Part shown: piece after piece, positions 51,450 to 61,100 of the stretch
Position numbering within the stretch: the stretch's first letter is position 1
Layout of the letters: every line of letters starts with the position of its first letter
Source of the DNA: Goleter apudmare HA4340-LM2
GTDB taxonomy: Bacteria; Cyanobacteriota; Cyanobacteriia; Cyanobacteriales; Nostocaceae
Assembly (NCBI GenBank): GCA_019359495.1
Contig: JAHHHF010000092.1
Coordinates: 1-64,000, forward strand
Reading direction: 5' to 3'
DNA length: 64,000 nucleotides
Position numbers and translations under genes: made by a program
The notes under the pieces: model-generated
The model's input: only the letters and a program-made list of their open reading frames with translations
Database searches by the model: none
What the model was told of the DNA's origin: nothing

Positions 51450-51652
51450 AAATTGTGATGCACGATCATAAAATGTGGTAACTTTGGAATGTTGCATAAA
51501 AACCAAAAACTTCTCACCCTTGTAGCTACAAGCTGAGTTAAGCACTCAGATTTGCAAACATTGTAAATCAGTAACTACCAGCAAAAACCTTAACTTGGCA
51601 AAGTAGGCTTTAAACGAGAGAATAAAAATACGTCGCCCTTAACATTTTCTTT

Positions 51653-52360
51653 GTGAATAACGTCCGTACAGTCTCTGATACAAAGCGAACTTTCTACAAT
51701 CTTCATACCCGTCCAATCAACACGATTTATCGTCGGGTAGTGGAAGAATTGATGGTGGAAATGCATCTGCTGTCAGTAAACGTCGATTTTGGCTACAATT
51801 CTATTTATGCCTTGGGCGTCGTCACTACTTTTGACCGCTTCATGCAAGGCTACCAGCCAGAACGAGATCAAGAATCAATTTTTAATGCTCTATGTCAAGC
51901 TGTGGAGCAGGAACCACAGCGTTACAGACAGGATGCGGAACGGTTACAATCTTTAGCTAAAAGTTTGCCAGCCAATGACTTAATTGCATGGCTCTCTCAA
52001 ACTACACCTTCAGTTATGGATGCTGACTTGCAAGCACAACTGCAAGCGATCGCTAACAATCCTAATTTTAAATACAGCCGCTTGTTGGCAGTAGGTATAT
52101 TCACTTTACTAGAACTGTCAGATCCTGAATTAGTGAAAGACGAAAAGCGGCGCAACGAGGCTCTCAAAACTATTGCTGCTGGCTTGAAACTATCTGATGA
52201 AAAACTCAACAAGGATTTGGAGCTATATCGCTCTAATCTGGATAAGATAGCACAAGCACTGATAGTGATGGCAGATGTACTCTCCGCCGATCGCAAAAAG
52301 CGCGAACAGCGCAAACAACAATCAAGTTCCTCAGTTGCACCCCCCAGCGCTAACGAATAG
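51653..52360 (+). CDS. thf1: Photosystem II biogenesis protein Thf1/Psb29
   Basis: A 235-aa protein with GTG start. TVSDTKRTFYNLHTRPINTIYRRVVEELMVEMHLL at the N-terminus is the Thf1 signature. FGYNSIYALGVVTTFDRFMQGY follows. A long helical middle leads to a Lys/Arg-rich coiled-coil C-terminus. Thf1 (also Psb29, FHBP-like) affects photosystem II repair and FtsH protease level in thylakoids. Length fits the family. A convergent holin-like gene follows, with a shared structured spacer. Confidence 0.94.
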   Translation: MNNVRTVSDTKRTFYNLHTRPINTIYRRVVEELMVEMHLLSVNVDFGYNSIYALGVVTTFDRFMQGYQPERDQESIFNALCQAVEQEPQRYRQDAERLQSLAKSLPANDLIAWLSQTTPSVMDADLQAQLQAIANNPNFKYSRLLAVGIFTLLELSDPELVKDEKRRNEALKTIAAGLKLSDEKLNKDLELYRSNLDKIAQALIVMADVLSADRKKREQRKQQSSSSVAPPSANE

Positions 52361-52455
52361 TTGGAGGAATAGTCAATAGTCAAAGATTTTTGAGCTAATG
52401 GCTATGTAACTTTAGACTTAGCTGAAAACTGTAATAGAAATATAGATAGCAAAAA

Positions 52456-52524
52456 GCCCGAAACCCTTGAGTATGTGGTTCTATATAGAACTGCATACTT
52501 ACTTTTAAATGTAGGATTTAGGGC
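52456..52524 (-). terminator. Large stem-loop between convergent genes
   Basis: Outer arms GCCCGAAACCCT (52456-52467) and AGGATTTAGGGC (52513-52524) pair with two mismatches. Inside, AGTATG/CATACT and the perfect palindrome GTTCTATATAGAAC lie at 52470-52499. On the minus strand TTTTTGC follows, so it can end the holin-like gene. A 69-nt structure may also act on thf1 mRNA from the other side. Confidence 0.55.
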
Positions 52525-52552
52525 AAAAATATTGATTTTAGCTGGGTAAACT

Positions 52553-52918
52553 TTACACACCTAATAATCTGTAGATTAGGTTATTGACTATAGTGAGTGC
52601 AAATGCTCCGATCACAGCACTCCAAATACCAAAGCGTAAGCGAAAGCCTTCTACTAACCAAGCAGCAATACTAAAACAAGCAACGGCAATCATGAATGTG
52701 AATAAGCCGGATAACAAATCAAAGGTGAGAAAACTTGGTACTACAAATACAAGACGTAAAATCGGTCTGACTACTGCCGTTACGATACCAAGAACTGCTG
52801 CCGAAAGGAAGGCCTTTTCTGGAGCGTCTATTTCTACTCCTAAGGGTAACTTGCTGATGATCAGCAAGCTAACAGATGTTACCACCCAAACAATCAAAAT
52901 GGTTCCAATTTCACTCAT
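52553..52918 (-). CDS. Phage-holin-4 type small membrane protein
   Basis: A 121-aa protein starting at the ATG at 52918 (MSEIGTILIVW). A longer frame to 52975 adds a tail that lacks family similarity. Four hydrophobic segments are visible: GTILIVWVVTSVSLLIIS, FLSAAVLGIVTAVVRPIL, LFTFMIAVACFSIAAWLV and FGIWSAVIGAFALTIVNNL. This fits the DUF350/phage-holin-4-2 type membrane family, whose role is unknown. The conserved loop LPLGVEIDAPEKAF lies between segments 1 and 2. It is monocistronic on the minus strand. Confidence 0.8.
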   Translation of the reverse strand: MSEIGTILIVWVVTSVSLLIISKLPLGVEIDAPEKAFLSAAVLGIVTAVVRPILRLVFVVPSFLTFDLLSGLFTFMIAVACFSIAAWLVEGFRLRFGIWSAVIGAFALTIVNNLIYRLLGV

Positions 52919-53297
52919 TGTCACAACCTTTGAAATGTGAATGGCGATTAGTGATAAATTACACCAAATATCCAAAATTCAGTAACAAATTCCAACTCAG
53001 AAAACCTGATAAAATTTGGCTTTCCTCATTTTGAATATGTTCGCTTCGTTCAGTACAAACTTTGAATTTTGAATTGATATGACTCAATCTATCGACAGAA
53101 AACGTTGCTGCCTAAACAATTATTTTTAAATTAGCAGGATTTTTTTCTGTAACGGTAATTTATTTTAGATATCTTTAGGTTTAGGAACGAGAAAAAAGAC
53201 AAGGGTAATTCTCCTTGTCTTGTGATCACAGATAAGTAATTTAGTTTGTACTCAAGAATACACTGTGAGTTGATCTTGAGGCATTCCGCATTTACTT
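52919..53297. other. Spacer between the exbD terminator and the holin-like gene
   Basis: AT-rich, with the exbD terminator at 53196-53221. No other element is seen. Confidence 0.55.
53196..53221 (-). terminator. Rho-independent terminator after exbD
   Basis: AAGACAAGG and CCTTGTCTT form a perfect 9-bp stem around an 8-nt loop. Read on the minus strand the 3' arm runs into TTTTTTC. It lies about 77 bp past the exbD stop and is the clearest terminator in the window. Confidence 0.75.
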
Positions 53298-53876
53298 TTA
53301 AGGTGTTGCTGTGGGTAAGGGTAATGCAGGTTTGAGATTTTCTTGAGGATTGATACCAGGAACAGGTACAGTGTTTGGTATGGCTGGTGCAGCACCAGGA
53401 TCGGTGGGGAAAGAAGGCACCGCAGGTACAGTTGGGTTCAGCGATGGTTGAGAAGATCCGGGTATAATTCCTAAAGATACGCGATCGCCCCCCACTTGTC
53501 TGAGCAAATCTAATGTCTGAATGACATCATTGTAAGTTGCTGTCCGCGACGCATTCAGCACCAAAATCCCATTGGGGTTTTCTTGGATATACCTTCTTAA
53601 AATCTCTGTCAACTGTTCCCGTTGTACTGGCTGTTTTTCCACATAAGTTTGCCCCACAGCATCAATTGTTACAGGTAAGATATTGCTCTTACCCTGTAAA
53701 GGGACATTATTTGATGTACCTGTACTGGCTTTAGGCAAATCCACATTAATTGCTTGTTGGCGAGTGAACTGCAAAGCTGCTAACAAAAAAAACGTCAGGA
53801 TACAAAAAACGACATCAATTAAGGGAATTATCTGAATTTGAACTTCTTCAGCTGGATTATGCAGATTAATTTTCAT
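53298..53876 (-). CDS. exbD: ExbD/TolR family biopolymer transport protein
   Basis: A 192-aa protein. A single membrane segment near residue 20 carries the essential aspartate (IIPLIDVVFCILTFFLLAAL). A periplasmic domain of about 110 residues follows (NIDL-type QAINVDLPKAST, LNASRTATYNDVIQTLDLLRQVGGDRVSLG). The last 45 residues are Pro/Ala-rich. ExbB-ExbD proteins use the proton motive force to energise TonB-dependent outer-membrane uptake. The exbB gene sits 39 bp upstream on the same strand. TonB is not seen nearby. Confidence 0.93.
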   Translation of the reverse strand: MKINLHNPAEEVQIQIIPLIDVVFCILTFFLLAALQFTRQQAINVDLPKASTGTSNNVPLQGKSNILPVTIDAVGQTYVEKQPVQREQLTEILRRYIQENPNGILVLNASRTATYNDVIQTLDLLRQVGGDRVSLGIIPGSSQPSLNPTVPAVPSFPTDPGAAPAIPNTVPVPGINPQENLKPALPLPTATP

Positions 53877-53915
53877 CGTCTTATGCTCACGCCTGCTTTG
53901 AGGATAAATTCTTAA

Positions 53916-54674
53916 TTATGGCTCCGGATCTAATGAATCAGATTCCTCCTGAGCTTCAGGAGGATCAGGAAACTTGTTTTTATCTCGTTTGCGGGGCGGA
54001 GTGAAACTTTCTCGTACAGATTCACGGACAGTTATTGATGAATTATTGCTAAAGTCAGGTGGTGACTGGCGATAGAGCAACTCTAAATCATTCCCCGCTT
54101 TCCGGAAAACTTTAACTTGATTGACTACAAAACCTTGGAATAAGCGATAAAATACCAAAGTAAAAATCGCAACTATTAACCCAGTTGCAGTACTAATTAA
54201 AGATTCCCCAATACCAAGGGTGACTCCGGCTGTAGATTCAGTTCCTAAATCACCAATCCGAATTGACCGCAGAGACTGGATCAAACCCAAAACTGTACCC
54301 AACAATCCCAATAGCGGGGAAAGAGCAATCACCACTTCTAAAAGTTTTTCGCCGCGACGCATCCCAGCTAACTCATCTTCTGCTGTTGCTTCCAACGCCA
54401 AGCGAAAGGTTTCTGCATCGTTTTTAAAAAGACGTAAAGGAGCGTAGAGAAACCGCCCAATGGGCTGATCCCTTGCTTGTCTAGCAATTTCCGCCGCCGC
54501 ATCCCAATTTTCCGCCGCCGCATCCAAGACACGTTCGACTATTGGTCGCTCCTGGGCTAAAATTCGCAACCAGAACCATAGACGCTCGAAAATCACACTT
54601 AAAGACAGAATCGACAGAGCTAGTAAAGGCCACATAGCGGGCCCGCCCTTATAAAACAAATCTAAAATATCCAC
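53916..54674 (-). CDS. exbB: ExbB/TolQ/MotA family proton channel protein
   Basis: A 252-aa membrane protein. The MotA/TolQ/ExbB domain holds three membrane segments: [21 protein letters not shown], the central [25 protein letters not shown], and [23 protein letters not shown]. The conserved [13 protein letters not shown] and ATGLIVAI motifs are intact. The C-terminal tail is charged and acidic. It forms the proton-conducting complex with the exbD product 39 bp downstream. Confidence 0.93.
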   Translation of the reverse strand: MDILDLFYKGGPAMWPLLALSILSLSVIFERLWFWLRILAQERPIVERVLDAAAENWDAAAEIARQARDQPIGRFLYAPLRLFKNDAETFRLALEATAEDELAGMRRGEKLLEVVIALSPLLGLLGTVLGLIQSLRSIRIGDLGTESTAGVTLGIGESLISTATGLIVAIFTLVFYRLFQGFVVNQVKVFRKAGNDLELLYRQSPPDFSNNSSITVRESVRESFTPPRKRDKNKFPDPPEAQEESDSLDPEP

Positions 54675-54886
54675 TGTTTAGGTCTCCTCCCTCCATTTCT
54701 AGATCAACTGACTCAAAGCATTTTAATTTTAGAGATTAATACACAATTACCATAATCATTTGCAGGAGCACAGCTAAAATATTTCAGTTATCGATAACGA
54801 GTAGCACCTTCCAGACTAACTTGGGCGGTTATTCCCACCGGGAGTTTAAATCATAATTTGCCACAATATAAGTGGAGGTGCAAAAC

Positions 54887-55201
54887 ATGAAATTTTCCAT
54901 CCAATCAGTTTACGCTTGGTATCGAGATTTGCTTCGTAACCCCAAATATCGGTGGTGGGTAATTTTAGGAACATTAGTCTATATTCTTAGCCCTTTTGAT
55001 ATTGCTCCAGATTTTATACCCATTGTGGGACAAATCGATGATGTTTTTTTACTGACCTTGTTAGTTTCTGAGGTATCTGGGTTAGTGATTGAAGGCTGGA
55101 AAGCCAGAAAAGGTAATGTAGACCCCACCGCCTCAAACCCATCTGAGGATTATACCTCTACCGCAAGCACTATCGATGTTGATGCCGTCTCTGTCAAGTA
55201 G
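54887..55201 (+). CDS. YkvA (DUF1232) family protein
   Basis: A 104-aa protein. The DUF1232 core is WVILGTLVYILSPFDIAPDFIPIVGQIDDVFLLTLLVSEV, recognised by SPFDxxPDFIP(x)xGxxDD near residues 35-60. It is a small membrane-associated family of unknown function, related in sequence to RNF170-like DUF1232 proteins. I chose ATG at 54887, since a GTG 15 nt upstream lies inside the GTGGAGGTGC ribosome-binding stretch. The tail is Ser/Thr/Asp-rich. Confidence 0.85.
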   Translation: MKFSIQSVYAWYRDLLRNPKYRWWVILGTLVYILSPFDIAPDFIPIVGQIDDVFLLTLLVSEVSGLVIEGWKARKGNVDPTASNPSEDYTSTASTIDVDAVSVK

Positions 55202-55408
55202 TTTCTTAAACAAATATAGAATCTAATTTTACCCCTGCTTTGGCTGTTTATTGCTAACTGCAATCTGAAGTGGGGGATATTTTTTTAGTTAATAATCAAA
55301 GTAAATTTTAAGTATTTTCTATTAATAAGCTGGTAATATAAGTTATTTTTTTGCTAATTGCCGTTAAATATTCACTACTCAATTAAAATATTTACTTATT
55401 TAGTTATA

Positions 55409-55422
55409 GTACTTTAAATTAC
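55409..55422. promoter_or_regulatory. NtcA-type palindrome (GTA-N8-TAC) abutting a start codon
   Basis: GTA-CTTTAAAT-TAC fits the NtcA consensus exactly but is in AT-rich sequence, where such matches occur by chance. It ends 2 bp before the ATG at 55425, too close for ordinary activation. It is only a weak candidate for a repressor-type site. Confidence 0.2.
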
Positions 55423-55424
55423 TA

Positions 55425-56240
55425 ATGTCTAATATCCATAAAATCAAGCAGCAGCAAGTCATTGGGTTATTACCTGCGGGTGGAAAGGCTACGCGGATTT
55501 CGCCCTCACCACTCAGCAAAGAGTTGTACCCAGTGGGATTTCAAAATGATAGTGATAAATATTACCTTAAACCAAAAGTAGTTTCTCATTACCTGCTGGA
55601 AAAAATGCAACAGGCGGGGATTGATCAAGCCTATTTTATCCTGCGTCCTGGGAAGTGGGACATTCCTGCATATTTTGGTGATGGTGCGATGCTGTCAATG
55701 AATTTAGGTTATCTAATTATGGGTTTACCTTTTGGTGTCCCATTTACCCTAGATCAGGCTTATCCCTTTATTCAGGATGCGATCGTGGCTTTGGGTTTCC
55801 CTGACATTTTGTTTCAGCCTCAAGACGCCTTTGCACGGTTACTCGCACGTTTAGAGACTGGAAATGCTGATGTTGTCTTGGGGCTATTTCCTACGAACAA
55901 ACCCCAAAAAGCAGGGATGGTGGATTTTGATGCTGTGGGTAAAGTACGTTTGATTATTGAGAAACCCCAGCAGTCAGATTTGCGTTATATGTGGAGTATT
56001 GCGGTTTGGACACCAGCTTTTACAGAGTTTTTACATGAGTTCTTACTTCCTTGGAAGGCTAAGGATTTATCGCAGCAGCCAGAATTACCAATTGGAGATG
56101 TGATTCAAGTGGCGATTACTGAGGGTTTGCAGGTGGAAGCAGAGGTGTTTGCTGATGGTAGTTATTTGGATATTGGGACACCGGAGGATCTGGTGCGGGC
56201 TGTGCAACAACTTGGTATTTTAAACGCAGAGGAGCGCTGA
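55425..56240 (+). CDS. Sugar nucleotidyltransferase
   Basis: A 271-aa enzyme of the glucose-1-phosphate thymidylyl/uridylyltransferase fold. The signature loop is VIGLLPAGGKATRISPSPLSKELYPVGF at the N-terminus (G-G-x-x-x-R and K-E-L-Y-P). The catalytic Mg/aspartate region QDAIVALGFPDILFQPQDAF lies near residue 115, with KAGMVDF and IIEKPQQSDLRYMW further on. It ends with SYLDIGTPEDLVRAV, typical of the RfbA/RmlA group. The sugar is unknown, but the enzyme would supply an activated sugar for surface polysaccharide. Its 3' end is 5 bp from the convergent GH15 gene. Confidence 0.85.
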   Translation: MSNIHKIKQQQVIGLLPAGGKATRISPSPLSKELYPVGFQNDSDKYYLKPKVVSHYLLEKMQQAGIDQAYFILRPGKWDIPAYFGDGAMLSMNLGYLIMGLPFGVPFTLDQAYPFIQDAIVALGFPDILFQPQDAFARLLARLETGNADVVLGLFPTNKPQKAGMVDFDAVGKVRLIIEKPQQSDLRYMWSIAVWTPAFTEFLHEFLLPWKAKDLSQQPELPIGDVIQVAITEGLQVEAEVFADGSYLDIGTPEDLVRAVQQLGILNAEER

Positions 56241-56245
56241 GGCGT

Positions 56246-59200
56246 TTAGAACTCTTTCACAAACTCAGTCAAGAAGCGGAAGGCCTTCAAAATGTAACTC
56301 GCGCAGTCTTTGGGAGAGGTATTATAAAACGATCGCCATGCACTCGCTTTATCTTCATCATAGCGATCGCCTCGTTCTGGATGTTGCTCTAACCATGCTA
56401 ATCTGACTGCATGACCAATTAACACATCCAAGACAATATACTCTTCAATTTGCAGTTCTGGGTTATTAGCAGCGATCGCTGCGAGTTCTACTAATGCTTC
56501 TAGATTAACTTGACGATATTCTGGGGCTTCAATTTTATTGAGTAAATGCTCGACTAATAAGGCGAAATTCTTTTCACCCGCAGTCATTTCTGATAGCATC
56601 AACTCGCTATCTAAACGGTTGCGCCGCTCTAGCTTATCGCCAATCACTAGACCTTTACAATGTTGCATTAATAGCCAGACTTGCTGGAAAAAGTTCTTGG
56701 GTACACGGTTGAGTGCGCCTTCCGCTTGACGGAACCGCCGCCAACCGCCTGGTGGGACTGCGATTTCTTCGCCAATTGTGGGTAGCACTACCCAAGCAAT
56801 GTCACTTTCTTTTTGCTTGACGTGTAATGATTCTTGTTGGCGCAACAGGTTACTCATCCCTGTATAACCAGTTAGTACTTGACGCAGGCGCATTTTGACT
56901 TCAAAGGGCGACAGTTCCATCAAGTGTTCATAGGCTTCATCTTGGGTGACGTGTAACTCTCTAGCAAGTTCACTGGTGATTAGCAAAATCAGATAGCCGA
57001 CTCTCAGTGTCAGCAGTCCGCGAAACAGTTCTGACTCTGATCTGATCAGGACCCCAAGATAAAGAATAATCTCTTGTGTGAGTACGCGATCGCGGATATC
57101 TTCACGACAAAAATGATTAATTTTCTCCGCAATCTCATTGTTAGACATAGGGACTGCAATTAGTGATGCTTCACTGTAAGCTTTCCCCACTGCTATTTGC
57201 TTACCCCGGACTAAAATACTCGTGACTGTATCTGACAAGCTGATATCAACCATCTGGCGCAATCCCGCCGCCCGGCGTACCACTCCCCAGATTTCCGCAT
57301 CTCCGGCTTTGGTGTACACTTCATCGAGTAGGTCAGTGACAGTAACAACATACTGCGGCCCGCCAAAGCCTGTGTTAAAGTCTAGTCCCTCCAAGCGATT
57401 TAAAGTCTGCAATAACTCGATTTGCTCGTAAATATTCTCTGACGATCGCAGATGAGACAGCAACAAACCCAAGTTGGTTTCACACTCCATCTGGAATTCT
57501 TGGGTATGTCCTAAGCGCCAGCTTCTGACTGGACTATAGGCTAAATAATAGCAACGTGGTGCAGCGTTTTTTACAGGTGACTGGGAGAAATCTGCATTCT
57601 GAAGAAAATCAATTCTTTGTATTCCAGCAGTCAACATTAATTGATTTAGTCGCCCTAACTTTACCTGCACGCCGTTACAAACACCATCTTTCAGTTCTTG
57701 CATTAATTCTAGTAATGCGTCAGCACCAGTTTCTAACATCGTATGGGTCAACATTAAGGTGAGGATAGGACGCCCTAAATCGCTCCAATATTTTTGAATA
57801 TATGCCAGTTCACTTCTGATTTGATCTAGCAGAAAATGGTAGTCAAGAGTTAAGTAAAACTGTTGAGAATCTAAAAACGAAGGCAAAAATACAATTGTCT
57901 CACCAGAAATCCGAAAGATTCTGGATGTTGTTAAACTGCGTAGCCGTCGCGCTGGACGACCAGTTAAACCAAGTTTATCGTTGCGGCCAATTTGGGTAAA
58001 TATAGCGGAAAGTTCCCCAGCTTTTCTGACTTGAATTGGTTCTACTTGCTTGGGTGTTTGGGTTTCAATACCGTAAACCTCTAATTGCTTTTGCAAATGC
58101 TCATCTTCTGCTAGCAAGGCAATTTGCACTAAAGACTGGCGATTTTTGCCCACACATAGATATCTGCCTAAAGGGTCAATATCACCAACTGCCAATAACC
58201 CTTCACTTAACATTTTCCCTAAAAAATATAAACTCTGTGCCCACACCAAAGGAACATTTTCATTAGGTAAACGGGGTTGACTGTGGGGCGTTAACTTTTC
58301 TGCTTCTATATGCTTTTCTGGAACATAATAAAGTTCTGGCAATAAACCTAAGCCATCATGTTCTACAAGTAATGATTCTAAAAGCTGTTGGTACTTGTTA
58401 ACTTGCTCTTGATCGTTGCGAAACAAACTATCAAGCAGTAAATAAGTGAAAAATAAAGGCCATTCACACTCAATATGCTCAAATTGCTTCAGTTCCCAAG
58501 GCTCGTAGTGTAAACGGTGGGTGTCTTCTAAAACGGTTTGGTGTCCATCACGCAAGAAGCGCTTACAACCGTAATTTCCTTGGAGTTTGGTGATCATATC
58601 ATTGAGAGTGCGATCGCGTAATTGCACATCTTCCACCGCAAAGGCGGGGTAACTAATAATACTCAACAACGCCCCATCAATTTCTTTAGAGCCAGATTCT
58701 CTGGGTAGTAGTGACTCTAGAGTAATACGGGCGCGAGCAATTTCATCTGGTAAGACATGAATCACCGATGCTTGACTTCCCCGCACACCAAATAAATCTA
58801 GCCCGTTAATCGCCTCTAAAGCAGCTTTCGCCATCCCTACAGAACTGGCGTTTAACTCAGCACTACCATGATTTATTTTGTTACCTCGTTCCCAAATGCC
58901 ATAATCTGGTGTACGGTAGGCTCGCCCAATGTAGTAAACCAAGTTTTGGACGAAATTAACTTCATCAATCGTATAAATTATTTGCAACCCAGAAGCGGTC
59001 ATCTGGGACAAAATTAGTAAAAATATAGATGTGGCATCAAGTTGTAAATGTCCCCATTCGTCATCTCCGACAACAATGTCGCCAGTGGTAGTGTTGTATT
59101 TAGCGTGTAAGCCATCCAAGGGCGACTGTGTGTGTTTAAACCGCTCTACTTTCAAGCTTTGTCGCATCATGGCGAATAGTAAACCACGCATCAGCTTGAT

Positions 59201-59452
59201 CACACTGTGTTCTAATTCATAGGTGTGTCCTTTGTCTTCATCAACCTTGCGGTACGCCAGCGCTAAACCCCAAACTGCTAAAATACTATAAACGTTATCC
59301 CTGACCCAGGCGTCTGTATAATCACCGTGGGCAGTTACTGCCGTACTCGCAGGTAGTAAACCAGTAATTGGATTCTGACGGGCGAGGATGATTATTTTAA
59401 TTTGCTGGTAGTAATTCTCTAGGCGAGTGTGCAGTTCGGTAGACGTTTTCAT
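56246..59452 (-). CDS. GH15/phosphorylase-kinase alpha/beta-like protein
   Basis: A 1068-aa protein of the glucoamylase-like (alpha/alpha)6 superfamily, in the cyanobacterial group related to the alpha and beta subunits of phosphorylase kinase. Family text at the N-terminus is PITGLLPASTAVTAHGDYTDAWVRDNVYSILAVWGL. ATSIFLLILSQM and YGIWERGNKINHGSAELNASSVGMAKAAL follow (the glutamate near residue 190 is a candidate catalytic acid). GCKRFLRDGHQTVLEDTHRL lies near residue 295. The C-terminal half beyond about 650 is helical and unlike GH15. A role in storage or surface glucan is inferred. No glycogen genes are adjacent. Confidence 0.85.
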   Translation of the reverse strand: MKTSTELHTRLENYYQQIKIIILARQNPITGLLPASTAVTAHGDYTDAWVRDNVYSILAVWGLALAYRKVDEDKGHTYELEHSVIKLMRGLLFAMMRQSLKVERFKHTQSPLDGLHAKYNTTTGDIVVGDDEWGHLQLDATSIFLLILSQMTASGLQIIYTIDEVNFVQNLVYYIGRAYRTPDYGIWERGNKINHGSAELNASSVGMAKAALEAINGLDLFGVRGSQASVIHVLPDEIARARITLESLLPRESGSKEIDGALLSIISYPAFAVEDVQLRDRTLNDMITKLQGNYGCKRFLRDGHQTVLEDTHRLHYEPWELKQFEHIECEWPLFFTYLLLDSLFRNDQEQVNKYQQLLESLLVEHDGLGLLPELYYVPEKHIEAEKLTPHSQPRLPNENVPLVWAQSLYFLGKMLSEGLLAVGDIDPLGRYLCVGKNRQSLVQIALLAEDEHLQKQLEVYGIETQTPKQVEPIQVRKAGELSAIFTQIGRNDKLGLTGRPARRLRSLTTSRIFRISGETIVFLPSFLDSQQFYLTLDYHFLLDQIRSELAYIQKYWSDLGRPILTLMLTHTMLETGADALLELMQELKDGVCNGVQVKLGRLNQLMLTAGIQRIDFLQNADFSQSPVKNAAPRCYYLAYSPVRSWRLGHTQEFQMECETNLGLLLSHLRSSENIYEQIELLQTLNRLEGLDFNTGFGGPQYVVTVTDLLDEVYTKAGDAEIWGVVRRAAGLRQMVDISLSDTVTSILVRGKQIAVGKAYSEASLIAVPMSNNEIAEKINHFCREDIRDRVLTQEIILYLGVLIRSESELFRGLLTLRVGYLILLITSELARELHVTQDEAYEHLMELSPFEVKMRLRQVLTGYTGMSNLLRQQESLHVKQKESDIAWVVLPTIGEEIAVPPGGWRRFRQAEGALNRVPKNFFQQVWLLMQHCKGLVIGDKLERRNRLDSELMLSEMTAGEKNFALLVEHLLNKIEAPEYRQVNLEALVELAAIAANNPELQIEEYIVLDVLIGHAVRLAWLEQHPERGDRYDEDKASAWRSFYNTSPKDCASYILKAFRFLTEFVKEF

Positions 59453-59795
59453 AATCTGGTGAGCAGCTTGCGGAATGCGACCCTACGGTTGGGAAGTTAA
59501 GACTATCAGCCAAAGAGCGATCGCCTTAAATCTGAGGGTGGTGTGGATTTCTTATTATCCCTTGTCTCTAGGTGTATGGCTAGATGATTCTTGATTACCC
59601 ATACCAGCCTTAGAGAATTGTTCCAATCTTTACTATTAATTGGGTTTACTTTGAGCTAAGTTCAAACTTTTTCTGATAAACCTTAAGAAGGACAAATAAT
59701 CATTCAACAGCAGCAATAATACTGCAAATAAATTGAGTAGATTATTAGTAATTAAGCCTTTGACTACACAAAATTAATAAGTTAGGAGATTAAAT
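59453..59795. other. Leader of the GH15 gene and of the 44-aa gene
   Basis: No gene is seen in these 343 bp; they separate the minus-strand GH15 gene from the plus-strand small gene. Confidence 0.5.
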
Positions 59796-59930
59796 ATGTC
59801 TCTGCGTTACAACCAAAATCATGCTCCCTTAGTCAAACTAGTTTATTCCCAAATTAAAGTGAATGGGAAAACAGAGCTAATACCATTAGAGTTATATGCT
59901 GATGGTTCGCTCAAGCGTTCTGTTGGATGA
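59796..59930 (+). CDS. Small hypothetical protein, 44 aa
   Basis: A short open frame reads MSLRYNQNHAPLVKLVYSQI and continues KVNGKTELIPLELYADGSLK, then RSVG and a stop. A good ribosome-binding site TAGGAGAT lies 5-12 bp before the ATG. Codon use fits the neighbours and there is no hydrophobic segment. A basic, beta-strand-like composition suggests a small soluble protein. I do not recognise the family with certainty. Confidence 0.55.
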   Translation: MSLRYNQNHAPLVKLVYSQIKVNGKTELIPLELYADGSLKRSVG

Positions 59931-60017
59931 ATATTAAGTAGGTCGGTGCAATTAAAGATAACTAGCGAAGTCTGTCATTAGTCATTGGTAACGTTAATCA
60001 ACATTTTAAACCTTTGT

Positions 60018-60041
60018 AGGGGCGAATGGTTGTTCGCCCCT
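60018..60041 (-). terminator. GC-rich palindrome after the SPFH gene
   Basis: AGGGGCGAA-TGGTTG-TTCGCCCCT is a perfect 9-bp stem with a 6-nt loop, 8 bp past the stop of the SPFH gene. It matches the GGGGCGAA palindromes dispersed in cyanobacterial genomes. ACAAAGGTTT follows on the minus strand, so terminator action is uncertain. Confidence 0.5.
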
Positions 60042-60049
60042 GCTGCCCT

Positions 60050-61030
60050 CTAGCCTCGGTTGTTATTCACTCCTGGCATCTCATGACCATCAGAGACGAT
60101 GGATTTGATGCCCTCAAAGGTAGCTGGAATTGAGCGCGGATCGATAAACATGACTTTACTGCTATCGCTTTTACCAATGGTCGCACCCATATCGAGATAA
60201 CCCAAAGCAAACAGCACTTCTACTGCTTTGTAAGCATCAGCATTAGACTTAATTTTTTGAGCGATGATTTCCGTTGATTCTGCGATCGCTTGTGCTCTGA
60301 GAACCTGTTGTTGGCGTTCGGCTTGTGCGCGTAGCACGATCGCTTTTTGTTCCGCTTCCGCCTGTAAAATTACCGCCTTTTGACTGGCTTCAGCGTTGAG
60401 AATTTGGGCATCTGCCTTACCTCTAGCACTATTCACAGCAGATTCGCGATCGCCCTCAGAAGTCAAAATTGACGCCCGTTTGCGTCGTTCTGCGGACATT
60501 TGTAATTCCATTGATTCCTGCACCGCCTTGGAGGGGACAATATCGCGCAGTTCTACCCGCGTCACTTTTACACCCCAAGGGTCAGTAGCAATATCCAAAT
60601 CTCGTAACAGAATTTCGTTAATTTGAGTACGGGCTGTAAATGTCTCATCCAACTCCAATTGCCCCATTTCTGCACGAATTTGAGTTAGCACCAAATTTAC
60701 CATCGCCGACTGAAGATTTTCTACTTTGTAATAAGCTTTCTCCAAATCAACAATCCGCCAATAAACCACCGCATCCACACTGATGGAAACGTTATCACGA
60801 GTGATACATTGCTGCGGTGGAATATCTAAGACTTTTTCCCGGATAGTTTGTTTATACACAAGATTATCCAGGAAAGGATTAACAAAGCTCAATCCTGGCC
60901 CTAGTTTACGTTTGTAACTCCCCAAGCGTTCAACTAGGGCTTCATCACCCTGGTTAATCACTCTCACCGACTTTACCAAAACAGAACCACCACCTAGTGT
61001 TAAAGCCAACAACAAAAATAATTCATTCAT
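60050..61030 (-). CDS. SPFH/band 7 protein (paraslipin/QmcA-like)
   Basis: A 326-aa protein. One N-terminal membrane segment ([19 protein letters not shown]) anchors it, and the SPFH domain follows ([35 protein letters not shown], near 25-60). A long Ala/Glu/Gln-rich coiled coil at 190-250 ([23 protein letters not shown]) and a paraslipin-type tail are visible. Family members form membrane microdomain rings and support other membrane proteins or proteases. The NfeD-like gene lies 70 bp upstream on the same strand, a standard pairing, so an SPFH-NfeD operon is likely. Confidence 0.93.
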   Translation of the reverse strand: MNELFLLLALTLGGGSVLVKSVRVINQGDEALVERLGSYKRKLGPGLSFVNPFLDNLVYKQTIREKVLDIPPQQCITRDNVSISVDAVVYWRIVDLEKAYYKVENLQSAMVNLVLTQIRAEMGQLELDETFTARTQINEILLRDLDIATDPWGVKVTRVELRDIVPSKAVQESMELQMSAERRKRASILTSEGDRESAVNSARGKADAQILNAEASQKAVILQAEAEQKAIVLRAQAERQQQVLRAQAIAESTEIIAQKIKSNADAYKAVEVLFALGYLDMGATIGKSDSSKVMFIDPRSIPATFEGIKSIVSDGHEMPGVNNNRG

Positions 61031-61100
61031 TATTTTGATTCTCCTGAATTTTGAGTATTCATAATTAATACATGAGGCTGTAAGAAGGCATCACCCTTAA

